From NCBI RefSeq assembly GCF_005049045.1, contig NZ_SUPK01000005.1, positions 332,594 through 396,593 of the forward strand: a stretch of 64,000 bases of DNA. The letters run 5' to 3'. The DNA is from Cohnella pontilimi (GTDB lineage: Bacteria > Bacillota > Bacilli > Paenibacillales > Paenibacillaceae). Every line of letters starts with the position of its first letter. The stretch's first letter is position 1. Under the pieces are notes generated by a model. The model was given only the letters and a program-made list of their open reading frames with translations, had not been told where the DNA came from and searched no databases. The position numbers were made by a program, and so were the translations under genes. Shown here one piece after another: positions 18,969 to 30,840 of the stretch.

Positions 18969-19324
18969 AGTTAGTCAGACTGACTATGGGATGTGCATGA
19001 TCGCCACCGTGGTGGTTGTTAGTTAGTCAGACTGACTAAGGAATGTGCATGATCGCCACCGAGATGATTGTTAGTTAGTCAGACTGACTATGGAATGCGC
19101 ATGATCGTCACCGTGATGATTGTTAGTTAGTCAGACGGACTAAGGAATGCGCATGATCGCCACCGTGCTGGTTGTTAGTTAGTCTGACTGACTAAGGAAT
19201 GTGCATGATCGCCACCGTGATGATTGTTAGTTAGTCAGACTAACTAAGGATTGCGCATGATCGCCACCGCGGTGGCTGTTAGTTAGTCAGAAATGACTAA
19301 GGGATGTGCATGATCGCCACTATG
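18967..19324. repeat. 52-bp tandem repeat array, family A (7 units), locus 1
   Basis: Seven units start at 18967, 19019, 19071, 19123, 19175, 19227 and 19279; the period is exactly 52. Each opens with TTAGTTAGTCAG, containing the dyad TTAGTCAGACTGACTAA (17 bp). A conserved spacer with GCATGATCGCCACCG follows. Units 1-6 differ by a few substitutions and have no length changes; unit 7 has one inserted base and decays after 19320. A small second dyad at the spacer end reads CCACCGTGG in unit 1 and TCACCGTGA in unit 3, a paired change. No ORF is evident in the 720-bp gene-free stretch holding this and the next array. Confidence 0.95.
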
Positions 19325-19336
19325 GCTAAACGGCAA

Positions 19337-19648
19337 GTAGCACACCGCTACTCTGTATTGTACCCGGCTAACCATTTAAAGGAATTTAGTAGCAGAGAGC
19401 TACTATGCACCGTGTCCATGCTGCCAACCGAACGAAATAAGTAGCAGGGAGCTACTATGTAACGGGTCCGAGCCACCAGCCGATCGAAATAAGTAGCACA
19501 CAGCTACTATGCAACGTATCCGTGCTGCAAACCGAACGAAATTAGTAGTAGAGAGCTACTATGTGCCGTAACCAAACTGCCAGCCGACCGAAATAAGTAG
19601 CAGAGAGCTACTATGCACCGCGCCCGAGCCACCAACTCACCAACACTA
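19337..19648. repeat. 52-bp tandem repeat array, family B (6 units), locus 1
   Basis: Six units start at 19337, 19389, 19441, 19493, 19545 and 19597; the period is exactly 52. The core is the dyad AGTAGC-N5-GCTACT (N5 = AGAGA, AGGGA or ACACA). The spacer is less conserved than in family A but shares ATG.A.CG and CCGA.CGAAATAA. The first unit is the most diverged. The last runs up to the motB stop codon at 19646. Confidence 0.93.
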
Positions 19649-20395
19649 CTCCTTCTCCTGCCGCAGCACCAGAATTTCCACCCGGCGGTTCTTTTGCCGG
19701 TTGGCTTCCGTGTCGTTTTTGGCGATGGGGCGGGTGTCCGCGTAGCCGGCCACTTCGAATCGCTTCTCTTCCAAGCCTTTCACATCGACGAAGTAGCGAA
19801 GAACCGATAAAGCCCGGCTTGCCGACAATCCCCAGTTGTCCTGGAACGCGCCGCCCGGCTGGATCGGCAAATTGTCGGTGTGCCCCTGTATCGAGATCGT
19901 CGTGTTCAGCCGGCCGAGCAAAACCGACATCCGGTCCAGCACCGGACGGGCGCCCGGCTTCAAATCGGCCCGTCCCAGACTGAACAGGAACTGATCCGAC
20001 AACCGGATGGCGATGCCTTTGGGCGTGTCTTCGACGAAAACTTGCTTCTCCAAACGGTTGTCCTTCACATACTTTTCAATCAAGTGCAGCAAATCCTGGA
20101 GCGCCTGCTCCCGGTTTTTCGCCGTCTCCTTGGCATCCGAAGGCGAGGGAGTCTCGTATTTCGCGCGGTCGGTTCCGCCCATTACGCCCGTTCCCTGTTC
20201 CAGCACGCTGTCGGCTTTTCGAAATTGATGCTGCAGCGTTTGCGCCAGCGCATCGTATTTTTTGATGTCGATTTGGCTCATCGCATATAACACGACAAAA
20301 AAGATCATGAGCAGCGTAATCAAATCGGCATACGTAATGAGCCAACGTTCGTGATTTTCGTGCCCGCCCCGGTTTCGTTTATTCCGCCGCCGCAT
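19646..20395 (-). CDS. motB: Flagellar motor stator protein MotB
   Basis: This is the stator subunit that anchors the motor to peptidoglycan. It has a short basic N-terminus, then one transmembrane helix containing the proton or ion-binding aspartate (TYADLITLLMIFFVV, about residues 22-40). A C-terminal OmpA-like domain carries the peptidoglycan-binding GHTDNLPI (about 170) and LSASRA. It is 249 residues from ATG 20395, preceded by AAGGTGAG; a TTG directly before it is possible. The start overlaps the motA end by 17 bases. Whether it uses H+ or Na+ cannot be told from the sequence. Confidence 0.93.
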   Translation of the reverse strand: MRRRNKRNRGGHENHERWLITYADLITLLMIFFVVLYAMSQIDIKKYDALAQTLQHQFRKADSVLEQGTGVMGGTDRAKYETPSPSDAKETAKNREQALQDLLHLIEKYVKDNRLEKQVFVEDTPKGIAIRLSDQFLFSLGRADLKPGARPVLDRMSVLLGRLNTTISIQGHTDNLPIQPGGAFQDNWGLSASRALSVLRYFVDVKGLEEKRFEVAGYADTRPIAKNDTEANRQKNRRVEILVLRQEKE

Positions 20396-21188
20396 CAATA
20401 CTCACCTTCTTTGCAGGGAGCCGATCCGCCGAATCGTCCAGCATCCTAAACGCCGTTAACTTTTTACGGATTAAATTCGGGTTTTCACCCGCTTGGATTG
20501 CGAGTATGCCCTCAAGCATCAGCTCGTGCGTGTGCACCTGCTCGGCTGCGCGAGAACGAATTTTGGCCGCAATGGGTAAATAGAGTATGTTTGCCGAAGC
20601 GACACCGTACAAGGTGGCGGTAAACGCCACGGCGATGGACGGTCCGAGCGCCGATGGCTCCGACAGGTTGCCCAGCACGTGAATCAAGCCCATGACGGTG
20701 CCGATGATGCCCATCGTGGGTGCAAAACCGCCGGCGGATTCGAAAATTTTGGCCTGCTGCTCCATCCTTTGTTCCACACCGTCGATTTCGACCTCTAAAA
20801 TTTGCCGGTTCAGCTCGGGGTCGGTTCCGTCCACCACCATTTGCAAGCCGTCCCGTAGGAACCGGTTCGGATGCTCGACGATTCTGGATTCCAGCGCCAA
20901 AACGCCTTCACGCCGAGCGACGGTCGCTAATTCCACGATATCCTCGACCAACTGACCGGCATCCTCCTCACCAGAGCGAAAAGCGATGCGAAGAGACGCG
21001 GGGATGCGCCGCAGCCTGGACCAAGGGAAACTGACAGCGGTAGCGGCGAACGTTCCGCCAAACACGATCAGCACCGCCGTTTTCTCGAACAAGCCGCGCC
21101 AGTGGCCGCCTTCCCACAGGAATCCGCCGATCAGCGCCAGCAGGCCGGCCAAAATGCCAAACACGGTCGTCTTATCCAATCGTTTCAA
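20379..21188 (-). CDS. motA: Flagellar motor stator protein MotA
   Basis: MotA forms the ion channel of the flagellar stator with MotB and contacts FliG. It is 269 residues with four hydrophobic helices: two near the N-terminus, then a cytoplasmic domain, and two around FAPTMGIIGTVMGLIHVL and AVAFTATLYGVASANILYLP. Start is TTG 21188 with AAAGGAG about 10 bases upstream on the minus strand. There are no other flagellar genes in the window; a detached motAB pair is common in Firmicutes. The promoter region is shared divergently with uvrB. Confidence 0.93.
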   Translation of the reverse strand: MKRLDKTTVFGILAGLLALIGGFLWEGGHWRGLFEKTAVLIVFGGTFAATAVSFPWSRLRRIPASLRIAFRSGEEDAGQLVEDIVELATVARREGVLALESRIVEHPNRFLRDGLQMVVDGTDPELNRQILEVEIDGVEQRMEQQAKIFESAGGFAPTMGIIGTVMGLIHVLGNLSEPSALGPSIAVAFTATLYGVASANILYLPIAAKIRSRAAEQVHTHELMLEGILAIQAGENPNLIRKKLTAFRMLDDSADRLPAKKVSIDAAAE

Positions 21189-21202
21189 AACTTGTCACTC
21201 CT

Positions 21203-21251
21203 TTGACGATGCCGCAGGAAACCGATATAATCAACAGGGGAACACACATTC
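21203..21251 (+). promoter_or_regulatory. uvrB promoter with LexA-like operator
   Basis: The -35 TTGACG (21203-21208) and -10 TATAAT (21226-21231) are 17 bases apart. GGGAACACACATTC (21238-21251) follows at about the transcription start. The same 14 bases occur at the same place after the uvrA -10 (27841-27854). It resembles the Gram-positive LexA box (GAAC-N4-GTTC) with one altered half-site. Confidence 0.75.
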
Positions 21252-21345
21252 TGATCGCAGCTCGTTTTGCTATATATATCGGGATTCTCCCGACTTCACA
21301 TGATAGGGATTCGAACATTTTCAAAAGGAGGGTTTACCTGACGCT

Positions 21346-23349
<2,004 letters not shown>

Positions 23350-23373
23350 CCTTGCTGAAATGGAGTGAAAAGG

Positions 23374-26300
23374 ATGCCTGCTAGCCCGCCTTTTGAAGGG
23401 ATGTTTCCCGTCATGTCCGAGTGGTTTGTCCGAACATTCGGCGAACCTACGGATATTCAGCGGCGGGCGTGGGAGGCCATTACTTCGGGAAGCCATTCGT
23501 TGATTGCCGCTCCGACGGGGTCGGGCAAGACGCTGGCTTCCCTTTTGCCATGTCTGGATCGGCTGCTATGGGAGAAGTCCCAGGGAGCGGACGATAACGG
23601 GGTGAAAATTTTATATATCACACCGTTAAAGGCGTTAAATAACGATATTCATCACCATGTGTTCGGCTTTGTGGAAGAGATTGAACGGGTGGCCGCGGAA
23701 ACGGGACAACCATGGCCGGGTATCCGCAGCGCCGTGCGAACGGGGGATACGAAGCCGGCGGAGCGGACCGCCATGCAGAGACGGCCTCCGGATTTGCTCG
23801 TGACGACGCCTGAATCTCTGTATTTGTTGCTCACTTCGAACAACGGCCGCAATATGTTGCAATCGGTCCGGCAAGTCATTGTGGACGAAATTCACAGTCT
23901 GGCGGCGGATAAACGGGGAACCCATCTGTCGCTGTCGCTCGAGCGCCTGCAGGAGCTGTGCGGTCATGCCGTGCAGCGGATCGGCGTATCCGCAACGCAG
24001 AAACCGCTCGAGCGGGTTGCGCGGTATCTCGCCGGCTGGGAGGAAGAGGACGGTGCGAGCGGCGGACCGAACGGAAAGATCGAGGTCGACGGATTCGTGC
24101 ATCCGCTCGGCTATCGGGCGAGACCGGTTCGTATCGTCGAGAGCGACATCGTCAAGAGGTACTCGGTACAGGCGACCATACCGGATCAAAACCGTCCTGC
24201 CCAAACGAGGGAAGCGGTATGGCTCCCCTTGCTGGACCGGATCATGCAGCTGATAGAGGGGAGCCGGTCCGTCCTGATTTATGTGAACAGCCGACGCTTA
24301 TGCGAGCGGCTTTGTTTGCGTCTGAACGATCACGTCGGATACGAAATGGCCAGAGCCCATCACGGCAGCATGTCGCGGGAATGGCGGTTGGAAGTGGAAC
24401 GGATGCTCAAAGCCGGCGAGCTGCGCTGCATTGTGGCGACGGCTTCGCTGGAGCTGGGGATCGACGTCGGTCATGTGGATTTCGTCATCCAAATCGATCC
24501 ACCGCCAGAGGCGGCAGCCGGTATTCAACGGGTAGGCCGGGCCGGCCACTCTGTCGGCGATACGAGCCGAGGAGCGATCGTCGCCCGGTACAAGGGTGCG
24601 CTGCCGGACATTGCCGTGCTGAGCCGGTTAATCGCGGAACGGGACATTGAGGAAATCCGCGTTCCGCGGGATTCTCTGGACGTCTTGTCGCAGCAGACCG
24701 TCGCCATGGCCGCGGAGCAGGATTGGACGGTGGACCGTCTTTACCGGCTCATTATCCGAAGCGACAGCTATCGCGCGTTCCCGAGGGACAGGCTGGAATC
24801 GCTGCTGGAGCTGCAGTCCGGGTTTTACCCTTTCGTCCGTCCGCTGTTGGATTGGGACCGGGAGACCGGCGCGGTGACGCGGCGTGCGAATTCGGCGATG
24901 GCGGCGATCACGGGTGCGGGCACCATTCCGCAAAGCTCGGCGTATCCGGTCCATCATGCCGAAAGCCGCGCGCACATCGGGGAGCTGGATGAGGAATTCA
25001 TCCAGGAAACGAAGGTGGGCGACGTCGTGCAGCTGGGCTCTCAGCCATGGATGATCCGCGAAATCAAGCATGACCGGGTGTATGCGACGGAAGCCGGCAA
25101 CCGCTTCAGCGAAATCCCGTTTTGGCGCAACGAGGCGGCCAGCCGTTCTTATGAATTGGGAGCGAAGATCGGGGGCTTTCTCCGGGAGTTGGAGACGAGG
25201 CTTGAGAGCCAGGACGAAGCCACGATCGAATGGCTCGAGTCCGGCTATGGCATGGATGCGCATACGGGGAATGAACTGATCGGGTATATCCGCTCTCAGA
25301 AGGCCGTGAGCCTGGTGCCGACGGACCGGCGGATCGTCGTCGAGCATTACCGGGATGTCGCCAATCAGAAACATGTAATCATCCACAACCATTTCGGCAA
25401 AAGACTGAACCGCACTTGGCTGTTGGCGATCGAGCGGCAGTTCGAAAACACGCTTCCTTACCGCGTGTACGGCAATGCGAAGGACAACGGAATCGAGCTC
25501 GTTTTCTCGGAATGGGACGTTTCGTGGCTGCATGTGATTTGGCAGGTGACATCCGCCAATGTGGACGCTTTGCTGGCGGAAGCGCTGGCCGGCTCGCCGC
25601 TGCTCGCCGTCGCGTTTCGGCGTATCGCCGAGACGTCGTTGCTGCTATCTCGCAGTTTTACGCGCATTCCGCTCTGGCAGAAAAGACTCCGTGGCGCGGA
25701 ATTGCTGAAAAACGCCCTCCCTTATGCCGAGAGGTTTCCGTATTTTCAGGAAGCGATGCGGGAGGCGATGCACGACTATTTGGACATTGACCGTTTGCGG
25801 GACGTGCTCGAAGCGCTGGCGGACGGCCGGATCGAAATGGACGTGCGAGAAACCGAGTTTCCTTCGCCCATGGCGGCTCAGTTTATTTTCGACTATGTAA
25901 ATATGCGGATTTACGAGGGCGACGGGCTGGACGAGTCCGTTCAGCTGCAGCTGCTGCAATTCAGCAAATCATTCGCCGGCGAGCTGTTCGGCTCGGATAG
26001 CGGTCTACAACCGGTCGATCCGGACATTTTGGCGGAGGAAGGAGAACGACTGAGCCGGCCGGCCGCCGTCTTGCGCAATGCTGATGAACTACTGCGGCTG
26101 TTGAAGGAGCGGGGCGATGCCACGGAAGAGGAGATCGTCCATTGGGGAGGAGCGGAGTCGGCGGAATGGCTGCAGGAGCTGCGGCGTCGCCGGCGCGTGT
26201 CGGGCGTCCGTAGGATCGGCGGCCACGCTGAGCGTTGGATCGCCGCGGACGAGCGGGAGATATACGAAGCCTTCCCGGAATCCCCGGAATCAGTCATCTT

Positions 26301-27795
26301 CATCGTCGGCCGTTATGCGAACAATCGTCTTTCCTTCACGGAAGCGGAATTGCAGGAGCGGTACCCCGTTCTCGACGGACCGGCGGCGGAAGCTGCAGTG
26401 GATACACTGCTTAAGCAGGGGCTGATCGAACAGGCGCCGTTCGCGGCGGATCCAGAAGAACGAATTTGGTCCGGCCGGAATGTGGCGGCCCGGCTCATCC
26501 GGCTGTCGATCGGGAAAGCCCGCCGGAATATCGAGCCTGTCGATGCTTCGCGCTGGCTCGGTCATTTGCTGCGGCAACAGCACGTGCTGCCGGATCAAGC
26601 ACGCCGGGGAAGCGAGGGTTTGCTGCAGGTGATCGAACGGCTGCAAGGCTTATTTTTGCCGCTGTTGCATTGGGAATCGATCATTTTTCCGTCTCGGCTG
26701 ACCGACTATCGCAAAGAAAGTCTCGATTTGCTCTGCGCCTCGGGTCAAGTGATTTGGCTCGGGCGCAAAGACGCAGACGGCAAAGAAGGGAAGGTCGCCT
26801 TCTTCCTTGCCGAACAGCGTGCGCTCTACGAGCCATGGTTATCGACCGGCGAGAATCGGGAATGCTCGCATCCGGAGCTTCTGGAAATGCTGCGCACCGG
26901 CGGAGCCCGGTTTCTGACGCGCTTAAGCCAGGAGACCGGCAAGCTGCCGTCCGAATTGCTTCCTTCTCTGCTGGATTTGGTGTGGGAAGGGCATGTGTCC
27001 AACGATCAGTTTGCGCCGCTGCGTATGTCCACCCGAATCAAAGGCAAGGACGGTTTCCTGAAAGCCGGCTCCGGACTCGGCCGCTGGTATTGGACGGGTT
27101 CCTTGCTAGGTGGAGACGCACCGGCGGACAGCGGCGGAGAGACGCCGCAGGGGGCGGATCCGCAAGATCAACCGGCCGTTCGGTGGGTGCATCATCTGTT
27201 GGAGACCTACGGCCTGGTGACGAAGGATATTGTCGCCCAAACGAGCCCTTACCCATGGGATACTTTAATTCCGGTACTGAGAAAGCTGGAGGAATGGGGA
27301 GCGGTGACGCGCGGAATGTTCATCCGCGATCTTCACGTCCTGCAGTTCACGACCCGTGAGATGGCCGAGACGATCCGAAAGCCGGTGCCCGGCGGCGCGC
27401 CGTCCGGCATCACGCTGCTATCATCGGTCGATCCGGCGAATCCATACGGGATGATCGTGGACTGGCCGGCTGCGGAAGGCGCCTCCTTCTCGCGCAAACC
27501 GGGGAATTACATGGTTCTGCAGGGTGACCGGTGGCTATACTGGGTAGAAAACAACGGGAAGAGAATTTACGCCATGTCAGGATCCGGCGGCGATTCTCCG
27601 GACAGACGGGAACAGGAACGGGTGCTCAAAACGGCATTCTCTCTGTTGCTTAAACATAGGGGATTGTCCAAAATTTCCGTGGAACAGTGGAATGGCCGCA
27701 AAATTCGCGATTCCCAGGCGGCAGATGTTCTGCTGGCGCTTGGCGCGGAACGGGATCGGGACTCTCTCGTTTTATGGCCGAGCCAGCTTCGCTAA
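23374..27795 (+). CDS. Lhr-type giant DEAD/DEAH-box helicase
   Basis: This superfamily-2 helicase has 1473 residues, close to E. coli Lhr (about 1540). Motif I APTGSGKT is at about residues 46-53, motif II DEIH in VDEIHSLAADKRG, motif III SAT, and a helicase C domain with RVGRAGHS. The Lhr-core and winged-helix region follows. A long C-terminal part of some 600 residues resembles the Lhr-CTD. Lhr proteins are implicated in DNA-damage responses and 3'-5' translocation. It starts 24 bases after uvrB and ends about 130 bases before uvrA, so it splits what is normally a uvrB-uvrA pair. ATG 23374 has GGAG at 8 bases; the GTG at 23365 overlaps that site. Confidence 0.85.
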   Translation: MPASPPFEGMFPVMSEWFVRTFGEPTDIQRRAWEAITSGSHSLIAAPTGSGKTLASLLPCLDRLLWEKSQGADDNGVKILYITPLKALNNDIHHHVFGFVEEIERVAAETGQPWPGIRSAVRTGDTKPAERTAMQRRPPDLLVTTPESLYLLLTSNNGRNMLQSVRQVIVDEIHSLAADKRGTHLSLSLERLQELCGHAVQRIGVSATQKPLERVARYLAGWEEEDGASGGPNGKIEVDGFVHPLGYRARPVRIVESDIVKRYSVQATIPDQNRPAQTREAVWLPLLDRIMQLIEGSRSVLIYVNSRRLCERLCLRLNDHVGYEMARAHHGSMSREWRLEVERMLKAGELRCIVATASLELGIDVGHVDFVIQIDPPPEAAAGIQRVGRAGHSVGDTSRGAIVARYKGALPDIAVLSRLIAERDIEEIRVPRDSLDVLSQQTVAMAAEQDWTVDRLYRLIIRSDSYRAFPRDRLESLLELQSGFYPFVRPLLDWDRETGAVTRRANSAMAAITGAGTIPQSSAYPVHHAESRAHIGELDEEFIQETKVGDVVQLGSQPWMIREIKHDRVYATEAGNRFSEIPFWRNEAASRSYELGAKIGGFLRELETRLESQDEATIEWLESGYGMDAHTGNELIGYIRSQKAVSLVPTDRRIVVEHYRDVANQKHVIIHNHFGKRLNRTWLLAIERQFENTLPYRVYGNAKDNGIELVFSEWDVSWLHVIWQVTSANVDALLAEALAGSPLLAVAFRRIAETSLLLSRSFTRIPLWQKRLRGAELLKNALPYAERFPYFQEAMREAMHDYLDIDRLRDVLEALADGRIEMDVRETEFPSPMAAQFIFDYVNMRIYEGDGLDESVQLQLLQFSKSFAGELFGSDSGLQPVDPDILAEEGERLSRPAAVLRNADELLRLLKERGDATEEEIVHWGGAESAEWLQELRRRRRVSGVRRIGGHAERWIAADEREIYEAFPESPESVIFIVGRYANNRLSFTEAELQERYPVLDGPAAEAAVDTLLKQGLIEQAPFAADPEERIWSGRNVAARLIRLSIGKARRNIEPVDASRWLGHLLRQQHVLPDQARRGSEGLLQVIERLQGLFLPLLHWESIIFPSRLTDYRKESLDLLCASGQVIWLGRKDADGKEGKVAFFLAEQRALYEPWLSTGENRECSHPELLEMLRTGGARFLTRLSQETGKLPSELLPSLLDLVWEGHVSNDQFAPLRMSTRIKGKDGFLKAGSGLGRWYWTGSLLGGDAPADSGGETPQGADPQDQPAVRWVHHLLETYGLVTKDIVAQTSPYPWDTLIPVLRKLEEWGAVTRGMFIRDLHVLQFTTREMAETIRKPVPGGAPSGITLLSSVDPANPYGMIVDWPAAEGASFSRKPGNYMVLQGDRWLYWVENNGKRIYAMSGSGGDSPDRREQERVLKTAFSLLLKHRGLSKISVEQWNGRKIRDSQAADVLLALGAERDRDSLVLWPSQLR

Positions 27796-27807
27796 TTTGC
27801 GGAATAT

Positions 27808-27854
27808 TTGCATGACCGTTTACACTTCTGTATAATGAATGGGAACACACATTC
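27808..27854 (+). promoter_or_regulatory. uvrA promoter with LexA-like operator
   Basis: TTGCAT (27808-27813), a 17-base spacer, TATAAT (27831-27836), then GGGAACACACATTC (27841-27854), identical to the motif at uvrB. At uvrA the dyad extends to GGAAC-ACAC-ATTCC. Confidence 0.75.
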
Positions 27855-27876
27855 CTATTATTGGTTGTGCGGCGGC

Positions 27877-27900
27877 GGCCGGCTTTGCGAAAGCCCGGCC
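27877..27900 (+). promoter_or_regulatory. Stem-loop in the uvrA 5' untranslated leader
   Basis: GGCCGGCTTT and AAAGCCCGGCC pair with a 3-base loop and one bulge. The hairpin lies about 12 bases before the uvrA ribosome site and has no T-run. It may shape translation or mRNA stability; this is inference. Confidence 0.5.
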
Positions 27901-27928
27901 TCGTTGTCGCGAAAGGGGCTTTTATTCT

Positions 27929-30787
27929 TTGGCCAACGAGCGTATCGTGATCAAGGGTGCGAGAGCGCACAATCTCAAAAATATCGACGTCACCATTCCG
28001 CGTGACAAATTCGTGGTGCTTACCGGCCTGTCCGGCTCCGGCAAATCGTCGCTGGCGTTTGACACGATTTATGCCGAAGGCCAGCGCCGCTATGTGGAGT
28101 CTCTTTCCGCCTATGCGAGACAATTCCTCGGTCAAATGGACAAACCCGACGTCGACTCGATCGACGGACTGTCGCCCGCCATTTCGATCGACCAGAAGAC
28201 GACGAGCCGAAATCCGCGTTCTACCGTCGGGACGGTAACGGAGATTTACGACTATTTACGTCTGTTGTTCGCCCGGATCGGGAAGCCTCATTGCCCGGAG
28301 CACGGAGTGGAAATTACCTCGCAGACGGTGGAACAGATGGTCGACCGGCTGCTCGAATATCCGGAACGGACCCGAATGCAGATTTTGGCTCCGATTGTAT
28401 CCGGCCGTAAAGGCGAACATGTCAAACTGCTCGCCGACGCGCAGAAGCAAGGCTTCGTCCGCGTGCGCGTCAACGGAGAAATCCGCGACCTGTCGGAGAA
28501 AATCGAGCTGGAGAAAAACAAGAAGCATTCGGTGGAAATCGTCGTGGACCGCATCGTCGTCAAGGAAGACGTGTCCGCGAGGCTGGCCGATTCGCTCGAA
28601 ACGGCGCTGAAGCTCGCCGATGGCAAAGTCATCGTGGACGTCATGGACAAGGAAGAGCTGATGTTCAACTCCAATCTGGCTTGTCCGGTTTGCGGCTTCT
28701 CGATCGACGAGCTGGCTCCGCGGATGTTCTCATTCAACTCGCCTTTCGGCGCGTGTCCGGAGTGTGACGGCTTAGGCGCCAAAATGGTCGTCGACCCCGA
28801 CCTGCTGGTGCCGGATCGCAGCAAAAGCATCGACGAAGGCGCCTTCGAGGCATGGGCCGGAAGCACATCGACCTACTACCCGCAGTTTCTTGCTGCGGTT
28901 TGCTCCCATTACGGTATCAAAACCAACGTCCCCGTTGAAAAACTCAGCGACAAGCATATGCACATTCTTCTTTACGGAACGGGCGGCGAACGCATCCGCT
29001 TCCGCTATGAGAACGAATTCGGCCATACGCGCGACGCGCAAGTTCCGTTCGAAGGAATTGTTCACAACCTGGAACGACGCTACCGGGATACGGGTTCCGA
29101 CGGGATCCGCGAGTTTATCGAAGCGTATATGAGCGCTCGGCCGTGCGGCACGTGTCATGGACACCGCCTTAAGAAAGAATCGCTGGCTGTGACGGTCGGC
29201 AGCCAGAATATGGCGTATGTGACGGCCTTGTCAATCGGAGAAGCGCAGAAGTTTTTCGACGGACTGGAGTTAAGCACCAAAGATCGGTCGATCGCCAACC
29301 TCATTTTGAAGGAAATCAACAACCGGCTTGGCTTCCTGGTGAACGTCGGACTGGACTATTTGACGCTGTCCCGCGCGGCCGGAACCTTGTCCGGCGGGGA
29401 AGCGCAGCGGATCCGGCTGGCCACCCAGATCGGCTCGAGTCTGATGGGCGTACTGTACATTCTGGATGAGCCCAGCATCGGGCTGCACCAACGGGACAAC
29501 GACCGGCTTATCCGCACGCTGGAACATATGCGGGATCTCGGCAATACGCTGATCGTCGTGGAACACGACGAAGATACGATGCTGGCAGCGGACTACATCA
29601 TCGACATCGGACCCGGCGCCGGCATCCACGGAGGACAGATCATCGCGCAGGGCACTCCGAACGAAGTGATGGCCGACGAGAAATCGTTGACAGGCGCGTA
29701 TTTGAGCGGGCGTAAGTTTATCCCCGTGCCGCTTAAGCGACGCAAGCCGAACGGCAAATGGCTGGAAATCAAAGGCGCGAAAGAGAACAACCTGAAAAAT
29801 CTGAACGCCAAGTTCCCGCTCGGCGTGTTCACCGCAGTGACGGGCGTATCCGGCTCCGGCAAATCGACGCTGGTGAACGAGATTTTGTATAAGACGTTGG
29901 CCCGCGACCTGAACAAAGCCAAAACCCGTCCGGGAGCGCACAAGGAGTTTCTCGGAATCGAGCACCTGGAGAAGGTCATCGACATCGACCAGTCGCCGAT
30001 CGGGCGTACACCGCGGTCCAACCCGGCAACATACACCGGCGTGTTCGACGACATCCGCGGCGTGTTCGAGATGACGAACGAAGCCAAAGTGCGCGGCTAT
30101 AAAAAAGGCCGCTTCAGCTTTAACGTGAAGGGCGGGCGTTGCGAAGCCTGCAAAGGCGACGGTATTATCAAAATCGAGATGCACTTTTTGCCCGACGTCT
30201 ACGTGCCTTGTGAAGTGTGCAAGGGCAAACGTTACAACCGCGAAACGCTGGAAGTGAAGTACAAAGGGAAAAACATTGCGGAAGTGCTGGAGATGACGAT
30301 CGAGAACGCCACGGAGTTTTTCGTGAACATTCCCAAGATCCATCGCAAACTGCAGACCCTATTGGACGTCGGTCTCGGTTATATGAATCTCGGCCAGCCG
30401 GCTACGACGCTGTCGGGCGGCGAAGCCCAGCGCGTGAAGCTGGCCGCCGAGCTCTACCGCCGCAGCACCGGCAAAACGCTCTACATTCTCGACGAGCCGA
30501 CGACCGGCTTGCATGTCGACGATATCGACCGCCTGTTGCAAGTGCTGCAGCGCTTGGTCGACTCCGGTGAGAGCGTTCTGGTCATCGAGCATAACCTCGA
30601 TGTGATCAAAACTGCCGACTACCTGGTCGACCTCGGTCCCGAAGGCGGCAACGGCGGCGGCACGATCGTCGCGACCGGCACGCCCGAGGAAGTCGCCAAA
30701 AACGTGAAGTCCTACACCGGCAAATACCTCGGTCCGATCCTGGAGCGCGACCGCGCCCGCACCGAGGCGGCACTCGCCAAGGCATAA
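27929..30787 (+). CDS. uvrA: Excinuclease ABC subunit A
   Basis: UvrA is the dimeric ABC-type ATPase that finds bulky DNA lesions and loads UvrB. It has 952 residues, normal for the family. Two Walker A motifs ([12 protein letters not shown] near 35, [10 protein letters not shown] near 645) and two LSGGEAQR signatures are present. Zinc-finger cysteines are seen (CPVCGF...CPEC and CEAC...CEVC). I chose TTG 27929, giving [18 protein letters not shown], the conserved start; AAAGGGG lies about 10 bases upstream. The frame stays open to 27839, but that stretch encodes no conserved sequence and contains the operator-like site. Confidence 0.97.
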   Translation: MANERIVIKGARAHNLKNIDVTIPRDKFVVLTGLSGSGKSSLAFDTIYAEGQRRYVESLSAYARQFLGQMDKPDVDSIDGLSPAISIDQKTTSRNPRSTVGTVTEIYDYLRLLFARIGKPHCPEHGVEITSQTVEQMVDRLLEYPERTRMQILAPIVSGRKGEHVKLLADAQKQGFVRVRVNGEIRDLSEKIELEKNKKHSVEIVVDRIVVKEDVSARLADSLETALKLADGKVIVDVMDKEELMFNSNLACPVCGFSIDELAPRMFSFNSPFGACPECDGLGAKMVVDPDLLVPDRSKSIDEGAFEAWAGSTSTYYPQFLAAVCSHYGIKTNVPVEKLSDKHMHILLYGTGGERIRFRYENEFGHTRDAQVPFEGIVHNLERRYRDTGSDGIREFIEAYMSARPCGTCHGHRLKKESLAVTVGSQNMAYVTALSIGEAQKFFDGLELSTKDRSIANLILKEINNRLGFLVNVGLDYLTLSRAAGTLSGGEAQRIRLATQIGSSLMGVLYILDEPSIGLHQRDNDRLIRTLEHMRDLGNTLIVVEHDEDTMLAADYIIDIGPGAGIHGGQIIAQGTPNEVMADEKSLTGAYLSGRKFIPVPLKRRKPNGKWLEIKGAKENNLKNLNAKFPLGVFTAVTGVSGSGKSTLVNEILYKTLARDLNKAKTRPGAHKEFLGIEHLEKVIDIDQSPIGRTPRSNPATYTGVFDDIRGVFEMTNEAKVRGYKKGRFSFNVKGGRCEACKGDGIIKIEMHFLPDVYVPCEVCKGKRYNRETLEVKYKGKNIAEVLEMTIENATEFFVNIPKIHRKLQTLLDVGLGYMNLGQPATTLSGGEAQRVKLAAELYRRSTGKTLYILDEPTTGLHVDDIDRLLQVLQRLVDSGESVLVIEHNLDVIKTADYLVDLGPEGGNGGGTIVATGTPEEVAKNVKSYTGKYLGPILERDRARTEAALAKA

Positions 30788-30794
30788 CAAGATG

Positions 30795-30840
30795 AAAATG
30801 AGCAACGCAAAGGTTAAATTCCCTTGTGTTGCTCATTTTT
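30795..30840. terminator. Terminator between convergent uvrA and tetR-type gene
   Basis: AAAATGAGCAACGCAAAGG pairs imperfectly with CCCTTGTGTTGCTCATTTTT. T-runs on both sides suit bidirectional use. Confidence 0.8.

Noticed and set aside
18967..19648. CRISPR array
   Set aside because: Regular spacing suggests CRISPR, but the sequences between dyads are variants of each other rather than unique spacers, and no cas gene is nearby.
27839..27928. Longer UvrA N-terminus
   Set aside because: The open frame covers the operator-like site and hairpin and encodes nothing conserved; TTG 27929 has the ribosome site and gives the family N-terminus.
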